Below are positions 8,864 to 20,451 of a DNA stretch of 64,000 nt, piece by piece; the stretch's first letter is position 1, and each line of letters opens with the position of its first letter. The position numbers and the translations under genes were made by a program. The notes below the pieces were generated by a model. It did no database searches. It saw nothing but the letters and a program-made list of their open reading frames with translations, and was not told the origin of the DNA. The stretch is from MWAR01 sp035388825. Lineage in GTDB: Bacteria > Muiribacteriota > Ozemobacteria > Ozemobacterales > Ozemobacteraceae. The stretch covers positions 15,201-79,200 of the forward strand of contig DAOOQQ010000016.1 in assembly GCA_035388825.1 (NCBI GenBank). The letters are read 5' to 3'.

Positions 8864-10017
8864 ATCACGTCCCCTTCCGGCTCGTAGGAAACGATATGCA
8901 CATCGAGGCCCGAGGCCTGATTCAACAGTCTGTGCATGGGTGAAAGGCCCAGCCACTGTTTCCATCCCGGCTGCTCGGATCGTCCGACGATGATATGACC
9001 GACTCCGTGAGATCGGGCGAAGTCGATAAGGGCCGTCACCGAGTCGTCAGCCTTGAGCCGGACGATCTCGGCTCCAAGCTCCCGGGCTCTTTCCATGTTT
9101 TCAGCCAGGATCCGCTGCGATTCGGAGGGCTGGTCCCCGGACGGTTCACCCGGCGTCTCGACATAGACGACGAACCAGTGCCTGTTCAGTTTTCCGGCCA
9201 GCCGGGCCCCCTTCCGCAACAGGATCCCGGCCCGCGGAGAAAGGGAAGCAATGCAGACCATGATCCGGGCACCGACACCGCCACTGCCTGATTCGTCCCG
9301 CCCTTTCGGAGCACGGGCTTCACGCCGTTCGATGGTTTCGGCAATCTCGCGCAGAGCCAGTTCGCGCAGGGAATTGAGTCGGGCATCCTGGAAGATGTGC
9401 TCCACCGCCCAGGCCATCCGGTCCGGCCCATAGATTTTTCCCATCCTCAACCGCTCCATCAGTTCTTCAACCGGAAGGTCGGGGGTAACGATCTGGTCGG
9501 CGCGGTGCAGGAAGGTATCGGGAACCGTCTCGCGCATGCCCGATCCGATAATCGTTTCGACGACGTTCTTCAGACTCTCGAGGTGCAGGATATTGAACGC
9601 CCCGATCACATTGATGCCGGCATCGAGGAAGTCGAGAACGTCCTGATACCGCCGCCGGTTTTTGAAGCCCGGGGGATTCGTGTGAGGAATCTCGTCAACA
9701 ACCACGATTTGAGGCATCCGCTGCAACACGGCTTCCCGGTCCATCTCCTCGATGACGAGACCCCGGTATTCCACCCGGTGCCGCGGAACGGTCTCGAGTT
9801 CGCCGATAAAACCGGCAACCTCGGCACGCCCGTGCGGCTCGACAAGCCCGAGAACGACGTCCACACCGCGTTTCCGCAACGCATGGGCCTCGAGCAGCAT
9901 CTGGCAGGTCTTTCCCACACCGGGTGCATAGCCCAAATACAATTTGAGGTTCCCGATCCTCGAGCGTTCGACGAGATCGAGAAAGCTTTCCGGGTGTTGA
10001 TCGCGAGTTGTTGTCAT
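8860..10017 (-). CDS. KdpD-like sensor domain plus universal stress domain, no kinase
   Basis: 385 residues. Residues about 8-215 match the N-terminal sensor domain of KdpD, with Walker A GYAPGVGKT and the conserved VVLGLVEPHGR and PQIVVVDEIPHTNPPG segments. Residues about 240-380 form a universal-stress-protein domain (GHIIVGRSEQP). The four membrane helices and the kinase core of full KdpD (about 900 residues) are absent. In the family these cytoplasmic regions sense ionic conditions and, in some species, bind cyclic-di-AMP. Its start overlaps the upstream stop by one base and its stop overlaps the kinase start, so all three are translationally linked. It is likely a detached sensor for Trk uptake or for the neighbouring kinase. 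Confidence 0.9.
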   Translation of the reverse strand: MTTTRDQHPESFLDLVERSRIGNLKLYLGYAPGVGKTCQMLLEAHALRKRGVDVVLGLVEPHGRAEVAGFIGELETVPRHRVEYRGLVIEEMDREAVLQRMPQIVVVDEIPHTNPPGFKNRRRYQDVLDFLDAGINVIGAFNILHLESLKNVVETIIGSGMRETVPDTFLHRADQIVTPDLPVEELMERLRMGKIYGPDRMAWAVEHIFQDARLNSLRELALREIAETIERREARAPKGRDESGSGGVGARIMVCIASLSPRAGILLRKGARLAGKLNRHWFVVYVETPGEPSGDQPSESQRILAENMERARELGAEIVRLKADDSVTALIDFARSHGVGHIIVGRSEQPGWKQWLGLSPMHRLLNQASGLDVHIVSYEPEGDVI

Positions 10018-10697
10018 CAGTCAAGAAAGATCGGAACCTTTCCTCCGTTCAGCGTCAGCCGTTCAAGATTCCGTCGGGCGGTATCGAATCCCGGATCGAG
10101 CGCCAGGGCCGCGCGGTAACATTTCTGTGCCTCGAGCAGGTTGCCGGCCACTTCCAATGTTACACCCATCAGGGTGAGGACTTCGGGATTTCGTGCATCG
10201 AGTTTCGCTGCCGCCTGCAACTGTTCCTCTGCCGTATGGAACTCCGCACGTCTCATCGCCTCGCGTGCCAGACGCAGATGATCGCCGCTTGTCTGAGGAA
10301 CGGGTGCATCACGGGCGGAGCAGGAATTCGGCCGGTCCATGCACTCCCTCACGATCGCACGCAGCCGGTTCGGCGCAAACGGCTTCTCGAGGACATCGAT
10401 CGCCCCCAGCTTCATGGCTTCGACGATGTTCGAAACGGTCCCAAAGGCCGTGATGATGATGAAAGCGATGCCGGGGCAGATGCGCCTGATCCCTCGAAGA
10501 ATCGCGATGCCCTCCATGCCAGGGAGTTGGAGATCGAGAAGCGCCACGCGGAATCGGCCCGTCTTGAGCAGGGCAAATCCCTCCTCGCCGTCGGCAGCAG
10601 TCGAAACCTCCCAACCGTCCGTCTCGAGGGTTGTTTGTATCGTCAGTCGAATATTTTTGCAGTCATCGATGACCAGGATTTCACGGGATTCGTTCAT
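10017..10697 (-). CDS. Receiver domain protein with C-terminal TPR-like repeats
   Basis: 226 residues from ATG 10697, which has GGAGG 6 bases upstream. Residues about 5-125 are a receiver domain: acidic pair in LVIDDCKN, phosphoacceptor Asp in ALLDLQLPG, Thr in FIIITAFGT and Lys in VLEKPFAP. The C-terminal 90 residues form about two TPR repeats (AEEQLQAAAKLDARNPE; EAQKCYRAALALDPG). There is no DNA-binding or output enzyme, so the output is probably protein contact. The start lies 17 bases inside the 3' end of trkH. Possible partners are the kinase two genes downstream and the Trk complex. Confidence 0.87.
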   Translation of the reverse strand: MNESREILVIDDCKNIRLTIQTTLETDGWEVSTAADGEEGFALLKTGRFRVALLDLQLPGMEGIAILRGIRRICPGIAFIIITAFGTVSNIVEAMKLGAIDVLEKPFAPNRLRAIVRECMDRPNSCSARDAPVPQTSGDHLRLAREAMRRAEFHTAEEQLQAAAKLDARNPEVLTLMGVTLEVAGNLLEAQKCYRAALALDPGFDTARRNLERLTLNGGKVPIFLD

Positions 10698-12768
10698 GGC
10701 ACTCCTCCCTTTCTTCATTCCCTTGTGTGGAGTGGCGGGAACCGTTGCGGGAGAACGCACGACAGCCCAGGTGCCAGATCCCGGACAGACCTATGCAGAA
10801 AAGGGCGAGCAGTTCGCTCCCTCCCAGGGTCTCCGGATGGGCGAGCGGAGGTCCGAGGAGCTCCATCCTCACGGCATGAAGGTCGAGATCCCCGCCATGA
10901 TCGGGGCAGATACGATGCAGAATGCCGAAGACCCGCACCAGGTGACCGCGCCGCTGCCGATTTCCCCCGACCAGCACGGCTGCAGAAGCGGCAAGGGGCT
11001 TCGGACAGAACACGGAAATCGGATTCCCCTCATCGAGAATATTTAGCCATATACCACCCGAAGCCCGGAGCGGCTCACCGATCACCTCCCCGGAAACAGC
11101 GAACAGGCCACCATCCAGCACCTTGCTCTCCTCGGTGAGAAGAGCCGCGGAGGCCGTCACCCATCTGGGCTCGGGCTCCGGCTTTCCGGCTGAGGCCTGT
11201 GAAGCCGTCCCGCATATCGCGATCAACAGCAGCGCGACAAGCGCCTTTTGCCGAAGTCCGCCCCGGCCCCGGCCGCTGGCGAGGGCCAGAACATAGCCTC
11301 CCAGGACCAGGACGGCGGTGAATTCCAGACGGCCGAGCCACATGGCGAGGATATAGACGAGCTTCAGCCAGACGGGAGTCGCCGTCGTCGTCACCCCGCA
11401 GGAGAGCCCGGTGTTCGAAGCCGCCGACACGCCCTCGAACAATGCGTCGGCAACCGGATATCCGGCAAAGACGCCCGCCAGCGTCGTTCCGAGATAGAGC
11501 ATGCCGAACAGGGCAACCAGCAAGAGGGTTCGGTAGCCCAGTTCCGGATCCAGCAACCGCGGTCGGAGATGATGCCAGCGCACCGTCACGATGGCATGCG
11601 GTGGCAGGAGTTGACGTTTCACGTCATACCAGATCGTTTTCAGGAGCAACGCGAGACGCATGCCTTTGATGCCACCCGCCGTGCTGCATGCCGAGCCCCC
11701 GATCACCATCGCAAGCACAAGACAGAGAAATGCCGGCATCGGCCAGTCATGAATGAACTGCCGGGCATGCACTGTCATGTTGCCGGTGGTGGTGTGGGCC
11801 GAAGCAAGCTGATAGACGACCTTCCGCACGGCCATCTCGGGCGACCCATAGACTCCTTCCCGCACGCAGAACCAGGTGGAAAGAATACTCAACAGCAACA
11901 TCGTGACGGCGAACGACCGCACTTCCGTATTTCGCATGAGCTCACGGGGATTGCCCGAGAATACGGCATGATGCACCGCAAAATTCAGCGACCCAAGAAC
12001 GAAGAGGACAAGCGTCACCGTCTCGACGGTTCCGGAATGATAGTAGAGCAGATTCTGGGAATGCGGCGCGAAACCGCCCGTTGACCAGGCCCCTTCGAAC
12101 AGGTAGACAGCGTCGAGCATCGCCCGGAGAGGCTCCATTCCGGCCATCCGCAGACATGGATAGAGAATGGCCGTTCCGGCAGCGAGAAAACCGATGCTGA
12201 TCCACCAGATCGTCCTGGCCGTATGCAGCACACTTGGCCAGAGTCGCTCGTCCTTGCCCTCGGCGGCGTACAGACTGAAATACTCCGGTGCGCTCTCGGA
12301 GACAAAAACCAGAAAGAGCACGATGATTCCCTGCCCACCGAGGAATGTGACGAAATGCCGCAGAAACTGGAGGCCTTCCGGAGCGTGGTCCAGGTCTACA
12401 AGCAGGGTCAGACCGGTCGTGGTATATCCGGACATGGCATCGAAGCAGGCGTCGATGAATGAGGCGAAACACCCGGTCAGCCAGTAGGTCCATCCGGTCA
12501 CCAGGGTCGCCTGGACCCAAACCAGGGCTGCGAGGACAAATGCAGCCTGGGCCGACAGGTTCCCACCGTCTCGGCAGCCTCTCTGGAAGAGCAGGCCTAT
12601 CCAGATGGTCGTCACCCCTCCGAACGCGATCCTGACCGCAGTCGCATTCTCGCCGCACATCAGGCTGACAAGGGCTGGAATCAGGAACAGGATACCGAGA
12701 AAGACAGTGAAGCGTCCGAGAAATCGAAGGATTTCCCGCACTTCCGCATGCGCCGGACAGAGAAGCAT
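10681..12768 (-). CDS. trkH: TrkH-family potassium uptake channel with extra C-terminal domain
   Basis: 695 residues. The first about 515 are a TrkH/KtrB potassium channel subunit with many membrane helices and the four selectivity loops: MSGYTTTGLT, GAWSTGGF, SAHTTTGNMT and ASNTGLSCG. The family is normally about 480 residues. This one continues, after another hydrophobic helix (LVALLLIAICG), into about 170 residues resembling a small OB-like domain (VSGEVIGEPL, GHLVRVFGILHR) with a further hydrophobic stretch near the end. The extension is in frame and has no obvious stop remnants. It overlaps the next gene by 17 bases. With TrkA encoded upstream, it forms a potassium uptake system. Confidence 0.9.
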   Translation of the reverse strand: MLLCPAHAEVREILRFLGRFTVFLGILFLIPALVSLMCGENATAVRIAFGGVTTIWIGLLFQRGCRDGGNLSAQAAFVLAALVWVQATLVTGWTYWLTGCFASFIDACFDAMSGYTTTGLTLLVDLDHAPEGLQFLRHFVTFLGGQGIIVLFLVFVSESAPEYFSLYAAEGKDERLWPSVLHTARTIWWISIGFLAAGTAILYPCLRMAGMEPLRAMLDAVYLFEGAWSTGGFAPHSQNLLYYHSGTVETVTLVLFVLGSLNFAVHHAVFSGNPRELMRNTEVRSFAVTMLLLSILSTWFCVREGVYGSPEMAVRKVVYQLASAHTTTGNMTVHARQFIHDWPMPAFLCLVLAMVIGGSACSTAGGIKGMRLALLLKTIWYDVKRQLLPPHAIVTVRWHHLRPRLLDPELGYRTLLLVALFGMLYLGTTLAGVFAGYPVADALFEGVSAASNTGLSCGVTTTATPVWLKLVYILAMWLGRLEFTAVLVLGGYVLALASGRGRGGLRQKALVALLLIAICGTASQASAGKPEPEPRWVTASAALLTEESKVLDGGLFAVSGEVIGEPLRASGGIWLNILDEGNPISVFCPKPLAASAAVLVGGNRQRRGHLVRVFGILHRICPDHGGDLDLHAVRMELLGPPLAHPETLGGSELLALFCIGLSGIWHLGCRAFSRNGSRHSTQGNEEREECHERIP

Positions 12769-12783
12769 ATCGTGCCTCGCCTT

Positions 12784-12915
12784 TCAGACGGCCAGCGCCA
12801 GAATCGACGCCGCAACGGCGATGATCCCGGCCAGGAAGAATGCCGCAAGAATTTCGATCGCAAACCCGGATGCAATCTCTGCCGCCAGAGAGGCGGCCTT
12901 TCCCGGACGGCGCAT
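12784..12915 (-). CDS. 43-residue single-span membrane peptide between trkA and trkH
   Basis: A short gene, ATG at 12915 and TGA at 12784-12786. The start is 1 base after the trkA stop and is preceded by a strong GGAGGTGA sequence lying in the end of trkA. The product begins MRRPGKAASLAAEIAS and then has one hydrophobic helix rich in Ala/Ile/Leu (residues about 17-43). The spacing to trkH is 15 bases. Position and size recall KdpF, the small subunit that stabilises KdpFABC, but no sequence relation can be claimed. It probably acts as a small Trk-associated membrane subunit. It is missed by length cut-offs. Confidence 0.75.
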   Translation of the reverse strand: MRRPGKAASLAAEIASGFAIEILAAFFLAGIIAVAASILALAV

Positions 12916-12916
12916 A

Positions 12917-13630
12917 TCACTTCACCTCCATGGCGGCCAAGCCCGCCTTCCCTGCGGGCGTTCTCTTCACGGCGGGCCCTAGAACGATGAGGCGGACCGC
13001 AACCTCGGCGCTGCTCTTCACGACGATGTACAATTGATCACCCGCGCATATCGCCGTCTCACCACGCGGAATCACCACCTCGCCTCCCCGCTCCAGAATT
13101 GCAACGACAGCATCCCGGGGCAGTTCGAGCTCTTTCAGGGTTTTTCCCACGACAGGCGAGAAACGGTCGATGTGATACCGGGAAAAGCAGACTTCGCCGC
13201 CCTTCATGACGAACAGGGTCATCTCCTTCACCAGCGCCGACTCCGTCTCGATCGCACGAGCGATCAGCCGGGCCGCCGACACGGGAAAGTCGACACCCAT
13301 TGTCTTGAACACCTGCTCGTGGACCGGATCATTCACCCGGCCGATCGTGCGCGAAACGGAAAAATGCTTCTTGGCGAGACCGCATACGATCATGTTGTCC
13401 TTGTCGCTGCCCGTCACGGCAGCAAGACAATCAGCCCTGCCGATTCCCGCTTCCTGCAACGCGCTCAGGCTCGTTCCGTCGTCATTGATGATCAGTCCGT
13501 CGAAATCCTGTGCCAGCCGCCGGCAGCTCTCCAATTCCCGGTCGATGACGACGACATCGTGCCCCTCGCGGTGAAAGGATCTCGCCAGGTCGGCTCCAAC
13601 GGCCCCAGCACCGATGATGATGATATACAT
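12917..13630 (-). CDS. trkA: TrkA-family potassium channel regulatory subunit
   Basis: 237 residues: an RCK N domain with the nucleotide-binding GAGAVGADLAR loop and acidic VVIDRE end of strand 2, followed by a TrkA_C domain (residues about 150-225; VGKTLKELELP). Single-RCK subunits of this length (KtrA type) form octameric rings under TrkH/KtrB and gate it in response to NAD(H), ATP/ADP or cyclic-di-AMP. The start at 13630 has AGGAGG 6 bases upstream. It is the first gene of the six-gene potassium operon running to 7016. Confidence 0.93.
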   Translation of the reverse strand: MYIIIIGAGAVGADLARSFHREGHDVVVIDRELESCRRLAQDFDGLIINDDGTSLSALQEAGIGRADCLAAVTGSDKDNMIVCGLAKKHFSVSRTIGRVNDPVHEQVFKTMGVDFPVSAARLIARAIETESALVKEMTLFVMKGGEVCFSRYHIDRFSPVVGKTLKELELPRDAVVAILERGGEVVIPRGETAICAGDQLYIVVKSSAEVAVRLIVLGPAVKRTPAGKAGLAAMEVK

Positions 13631-13993
13631 GGTATCCTCCTTGGGCTTCGAACACGGAATCCAGCGCCGAGCTCCGTCGGACGCCCGTAACGGACCTCGC
13701 AGCTTTCATGCCCTTCCGCGGAATTCGTCGCAAACCCGTGCTGCAAAGCAATCTGGTCGCATTTCACCATCCTCCGTTCCCTCGCTCGAACTGCATCTCG
13801 CACGGTCCATCGTTAAGGGATATTGCAATTTGCATGCAGCCCGATACACCCCATCCACCCCACACCGAAAACCGGCAGCAACGCAGGCCAACCTCTGGTA
13901 TACAGGCTCAACCAAAGGCATCGCGCCTTGACAAGCCGTCGTCCGCTGGATATACTTAGTAATGCCGCACGAAGGAATTATTGGAGGATTATT
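13631..13993. other. Intergenic leader/promoter region of divergent trkA and mazE-type genes
   Basis: 363 bases without a convincing gene, holding the promoters of two divergent units. Read toward trkA, it could form a stem GCAGC/GCTGC at about 13722-13757. Cyclic-di-AMP riboswitches (ydaO class) often precede Trk genes, but I could not find their conserved core here. The part near 13850-13990 becomes AT-richer toward the antitoxin gene. Confidence 0.4.
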
Positions 13994-14260
13994 ATGGCAT
14001 CTCTAAAAACAAACTTAGTAAAAATTGGCAATTCCCAAGGCGTCCGCCTTCCGAAGGCGGTTCTCCAGCAAATTCATCTCATTGATGAAATTGAGATTGA
14101 AATCAAGAGGGACTGCCTTGTTTTGAAACCAGCCAATAATCCTCGGGCCGGGTGGGATGAAGGTTTTAAAAAGGCAATGAAGGCAATTCCAGATTCTGAG
14201 CTGGAAGCCTGGGAAAAATTGCAACTTCAAAATGATGAAGAAGAATGGTCATGGAAATAA
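13994..14260 (+). CDS. MazE/AbrB-type antitoxin
   Basis: 88 residues. The N-terminal half is the swapped-hairpin AbrB/MazE DNA-binding fold (KIGNSQGVRLPKAVLQQ, DEIEIEIKRDCLVLKP). The acidic C-terminal half (NDEEEW) would wrap the toxin. GGAGG lies 6 bases before the ATG. The next gene overlaps by 16 bases and encodes the MazF toxin, so this is a classic autoregulated antitoxin-toxin pair. Both genes are clearly more AT-rich than their neighbours, a sign of transfer. Confidence 0.93.
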   Translation: MASLKTNLVKIGNSQGVRLPKAVLQQIHLIDEIEIEIKRDCLVLKPANNPRAGWDEGFKKAMKAIPDSELEAWEKLQLQNDEEEWSWK

Positions 14261-14574
14261 AAAGATTTGATGTATTTTTGGTTTCCTTTGATCCTTCTGT
14301 CGGCTCAGAAATCAGAAAATCTCGACCTGCTGTGATCATTTCTCCAGATGAGATGAACCGACATTTGAAAACTGTCATAGTTGCACCTCTCACTTCGACA
14401 ATGAAAAAATACCCAAGCAGAGTTGAAGTCCATTTTGAAAATGTTCAAGGTGAAATTGCATTAGACCAAATAAGAACGATTGACAAAACGAGGTTAAAAA
14501 AGCGACTTGCCAAAATCGATGAGAGAATCACTGAAAGAATCTGCGAAATTCTTACAAGAATGTTTAGTAAATAA
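14245..14574 (+). CDS. MazF/PemK-type mRNA interferase toxin
   Basis: 109 residues (107 if the second ATG at 14251 is used, which matches the usual length better). Conserved MazF features are RFDVFLVSFDPSVGSEI near the N-terminus, KSRPAVIISPDEMN, and VAPLTST with the catalytic-site Thr/Ser region, then GEIALDQIRTIDK. The family cleaves single-stranded RNA at short sequences. It overlaps the antitoxin gene. Confidence 0.93.
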   Translation: MVMEIKRFDVFLVSFDPSVGSEIRKSRPAVIISPDEMNRHLKTVIVAPLTSTMKKYPSRVEVHFENVQGEIALDQIRTIDKTRLKKRLAKIDERITERICEILTRMFSK

Positions 14575-14674
14575 ATCCGTATAACGCGGACGGTATCCGG
14601 CAAAACGGCTTGCATCACGGATTCCGGTCTGATATCGTAGCTTCGAAAATAGGCTCAACTGTGAGAGACCCGTG

Positions 14675-17368
<2,694 letters not shown>

Positions 17369-17431
17369 TTACAGTTATTATACAGCCCGCAATCCGGAGC
17401 GCGAACCGCCGGGTTCCTGCGCGTCACCCCA

Positions 17432-18859
17432 CTACAGGGCACCCTGGGCGGCGTTGTCCATGCTTTTCCAGACATCGATGGCGCCGGGAAGGGGCTTTCG
17501 CAGGTCTCTCAGGGAAACGACCGGACCCTTTCCGGTGTTCATGCGGAGCTGGAATGCCTTGATCGCGAGGCCGTTCTCGGTCTTCTCGAGCTGGGCCTCC
17601 GGGAAGCCGGCCGGGAACGCGTCGGCAGGGCCGAACACGAGACTCCAGTTGTCGGGCAGTTCGGGTGCGGCATTGAAGTTCGACAGGTCGAGGAACTCGA
17701 GCTTGTCCTTGTGGAAATGGAACACCAGTTTCCCGGCCAGCTCCGCCGGACCTTCCGTCTCCTGATGGCGTCCGACGACCCACAGCCGGGTCGTCTCGGT
17801 CGCGGACGGGTCGACGAGCGTGAACAGCACATCGGGCGAGAGGCTCTCGACGCTGGCGAGGGCTTCGCGTTCGAACATCAGGTCGAGCGGGGCCATCGGC
17901 ACCGGGGCGCGGGGCAGCATCGCCAGCTTGAGATACAGCCGGTCCTCGTCGTTCTCGAAGGCGTATCCCTGGCGGAACACATAGACTTCGGGCGCCCGGA
18001 ACAGAAACTCGGTCTTGCCGGTGTCGACGAGCTTCTGGAGCAGCGGCTTCACGTCGTCGACGAGCGTCTTGTCCTCGGTCGCGGCCCGGATCAGACACCG
18101 GAACGCCTCGAGCAGATCCCCCTGGAGGATCGCCACGCGGCCTGCCTTCAGCAACTGGGCGGGAGCCGGCGTTCCCTTGCCGAGCGCCGCCTGGAGCTCG
18201 TCATGAACGGCGGCGGCAAGCCCTTCGTCATCGCGGGCCAGCACGTCGGGATTGGCTTCGGCAGCCTTTTCCAGGGCATCGATTGCCTGCGCGTTCTCCT
18301 TGCGCGACCAGTGGGCCATCGCAAGGTCGAACAGGGCATCCGGAGCGCCGCCGGCCGCCGCCGACTTCGCTTTCGCCAGCTCGGCGTCGCCGGCCCGTTT
18401 CCGGACCTTCTTCACCGGCTCGACATAAGGCCTGGGTTCGGCATATTTGACCTCGAAATGGCCGACTTCGGGGCCCCAGTTCCAGTTCGTGTACACCTGC
18501 TCGTTCGGGAACAGCCGGCCCGTCTTGCGGAGACTGTTGCTCTTGCGGTTCTCGTTCGCCTCGCGCTCGAGCCGTTCGCGGCACTTCTTGACCCAGAACA
18601 CCGATAGCAGGTCATGCTCGTCGAGCAGCCGCATCGACTCGAACACGGCCTGCGCTTCCTCATACCGGCGCCGGTTGTACAGGTCCTGCCCGGCGGCGAA
18701 GAGGCGCGAAAGCTTCACGCTGAGCGGTGTTCGCGAATAATACGTGAGGTCGGGCGTGTTCGAGTTCTGCTGCAACGCAGATCCGGGCGCCTGAGCGAAG
18801 CCGGCCAGGCACACGCCGAAAACGGAACCGCAAAGCAACGGCATGACAAGACGTCTCAT
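17432..18859 (-). CDS. Exported protein with TPR-like repeats, function unknown
   Basis: 475 residues from ATG 18859, with a signal peptide (MRRLVMPLLCGSVFGVCLAG, cleavage after AQA). An upstream in-frame ATG at 18892 would lengthen the n-region. Residues about 50-100 look like a TPR pair (LFAAGQDLYNRRRYEEAQAV) and another helical repeat covers about 170-235 (DALFDLAMAHWSRKENAQA). The C-terminal 250 residues match nothing I recognise. It is the second gene after an STN-domain protein on the same strand, and a third exported protein precedes both, so an envelope assembly is likely. Confidence 0.7.
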   Translation of the reverse strand: MRRLVMPLLCGSVFGVCLAGFAQAPGSALQQNSNTPDLTYYSRTPLSVKLSRLFAAGQDLYNRRRYEEAQAVFESMRLLDEHDLLSVFWVKKCRERLEREANENRKSNSLRKTGRLFPNEQVYTNWNWGPEVGHFEVKYAEPRPYVEPVKKVRKRAGDAELAKAKSAAAGGAPDALFDLAMAHWSRKENAQAIDALEKAAEANPDVLARDDEGLAAAVHDELQAALGKGTPAPAQLLKAGRVAILQGDLLEAFRCLIRAATEDKTLVDDVKPLLQKLVDTGKTEFLFRAPEVYVFRQGYAFENDEDRLYLKLAMLPRAPVPMAPLDLMFEREALASVESLSPDVLFTLVDPSATETTRLWVVGRHQETEGPAELAGKLVFHFHKDKLEFLDLSNFNAAPELPDNWSLVFGPADAFPAGFPEAQLEKTENGLAIKAFQLRMNTGKGPVVSLRDLRKPLPGAIDVWKSMDNAAQGAL

Positions 18860-18898
18860 ACCATCAGACCATCGGCAGGTTCGGCTTCGCATCGAAGA

Positions 18899-19567
18899 TC
18901 AGGGGACGACCATGATCGAGAAGTCGCTGACGACGAGCTTGAGGCCGTTCATGTAGACGGCCGCCAGCAGCACGCGCTCCCAGGGGATGCCGGTGAGCCG
19001 CAACGACATCTCGCCGCTGATCGTGTCCGTCATCAGGATGTTCGTTCCGGCATGTTTGCGCAGAACCCGGATGATCGAGGGGATGTCGAGCGCGCCGAAA
19101 ATCCCGCCGAAGGTGCGGGCCGCAGGCAGCTTCAACTGGTCCATCCGGGCGACCGCATCGAAAAACCGTTCGAGGCGCGATCGCTCGGCGACGTACAGAC
19201 ACCCGTCCCAGATCCGCCAATCGTAGCCCGACGGATGGAGGGCGGCATCGAGGGTCTGACCGAGGGTACCGGTCGCGACTTCGTCGACCGTGCCGCGCAC
19301 GTCGCGGGAGACGAGCAGGGAAAGGCCCTGAACTTCGCTGATTTTCACGAGCAGATCCCGGCGTTCGACGTTGCGGGCCGAGAGGTGCCACGGCCGTTCC
19401 TCGACGGGCAGGGCCGCCGCCGCAGACGCCGTGACGATCACGGAGGGGGCGGATCCGGCGATCCCCGGCTCACCCGGCGGAACCACCTGCGCCGCGGCGC
19501 CCCCGCAGGCGATCATGAGCCCCGCCAGGAGGGCAAGGAACCTTCCGCGGAATCGTCTTGTTCGCAT
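18899..19567 (-). CDS. Exported protein with STN-like (secretin/TonB short N-terminal) domains
   Basis: 222 residues with signal peptide (LALLAGLMIACGGAAAQ). Residues about 60-130 (NVERRDLLVKISEVQGLSLL, then GTLGQTLDAALHPSGYDW) and about 150-220 (DIPSIIRVLRKHAGTNILM, then IPWERVLLAAVYMNGLKL) each follow the pattern of the short domains found before secretins and TonB receptors. No secretin beta-domain follows, so it may be a periplasmic adaptor. GGAG lies 7 bases before the ATG. It precedes the TPR-like exported gene by about 40 bases, probably in one operon. Confidence 0.68.
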   Translation of the reverse strand: MRTRRFRGRFLALLAGLMIACGGAAAQVVPPGEPGIAGSAPSVIVTASAAAALPVEERPWHLSARNVERRDLLVKISEVQGLSLLVSRDVRGTVDEVATGTLGQTLDAALHPSGYDWRIWDGCLYVAERSRLERFFDAVARMDQLKLPAARTFGGIFGALDIPSIIRVLRKHAGTNILMTDTISGEMSLRLTGIPWERVLLAAVYMNGLKLVVSDFSIMVVP

Positions 19568-19612
19568 ACTCTCACTCCGAATCGTATATCTATATTTGTG
19601 GCTATATCCGAA

Positions 19613-20173
19613 TCATTCCGACATGCCGCCGAGGATGTTCTGCATTTCGGGGCTTTCGATCAGTTGTTTCATCTTCTCGTTTTTCATCAGGAACTCGTAA
19701 TCGCCGCTCTGAATCGCCTTCATGATCTCTTCATCCTGCATGACGTTCTGCATGTCCGGGGATTCCCCGAGCCCGGTGACCCCATCCAGAAACGAACCGT
19801 TCATGAGCATGGATTGCACCTGGGTGTTGACGTTCTTCTGCTGCTCGGCGAGGTTGTCGGATGCCGGAGCGGTGGATGAGGGCCGCGCGGACTGGCTCCG
19901 CTCCGGGGTGGGCCGCTTCGGCCCGTCCTCGCGAACCGGAGGGACTGGAACGGAAGCCGCGTCGGCGGTGGCGATGAGAGCGATCTGGTCGGCGGGGATG
20001 CGCAGTTCCCCGAGAGCGCCGGACCGGATGCGGTAGACCCCGTCTTTCATCTCGACGAGCTCCCCGCGCAGCACCGAGCGGTCTTTGAGGGTGAACTGCA
20101 TCTGGGGGCCGGCCAGAAGCGGGGCGATGCCCAGCGCGCCCAGAATCAGGGCGGAGAAGAGGCGGGTGTTCAT
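19613..20173 (-). CDS. Exported small protein with STI1/HOP-like C-terminal helices
   Basis: 186 residues. Signal peptide MNTRLFSALILGALGIAPLL; then a small beta-rich segment (FTLKDRSVLRGELVEMKDG, about 25-65) of the kind found in envelope proteins of unknown function; a Pro/Ser linker; and a C-terminal stretch with two STI1-like motifs (SPDMQNVMQDEEIMKAIQ and SPEMQNILGG). GGAGG is 7 bases before the ATG. It is 45 bases upstream of the STN-domain gene on the same strand. Confidence 0.62.
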   Translation of the reverse strand: MNTRLFSALILGALGIAPLLAGPQMQFTLKDRSVLRGELVEMKDGVYRIRSGALGELRIPADQIALIATADAASVPVPPVREDGPKRPTPERSQSARPSSTAPASDNLAEQQKNVNTQVQSMLMNGSFLDGVTGLGESPDMQNVMQDEEIMKAIQSGDYEFLMKNEKMKQLIESPEMQNILGGMSE

Positions 20174-20451
20174 GGGGCACCTCCATTGCTGCCCGTCCGG
20201 ACAGGCATTTCGGTCATTCTACCCCGCGGCAGAACGTCCGTCAACGCAGTCGGAAAGAAACGGCATCGATATATTTGATCAGATGTTCCATGCATCCGGG
20301 CTATCCGCGATCCTCTGCGGATCGGCGTCCTGGGCCAGGAGACGAAGCGGGGCAAAAAGATTCTGTCGGGGGATATTGACCTCGTCCGTCCCCTTCCCTA
20401 TAATGGCGCGTGACCCGGGCACCACATCATCATGATCGAGAGGAGTTCTTC

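Noticed and set aside
13631..13830. Cyclic-di-AMP (ydaO-type) riboswitch before trkA
   Set aside because: A GGAACGGAGGA string resembles part of the consensus, but the other conserved blocks are absent.
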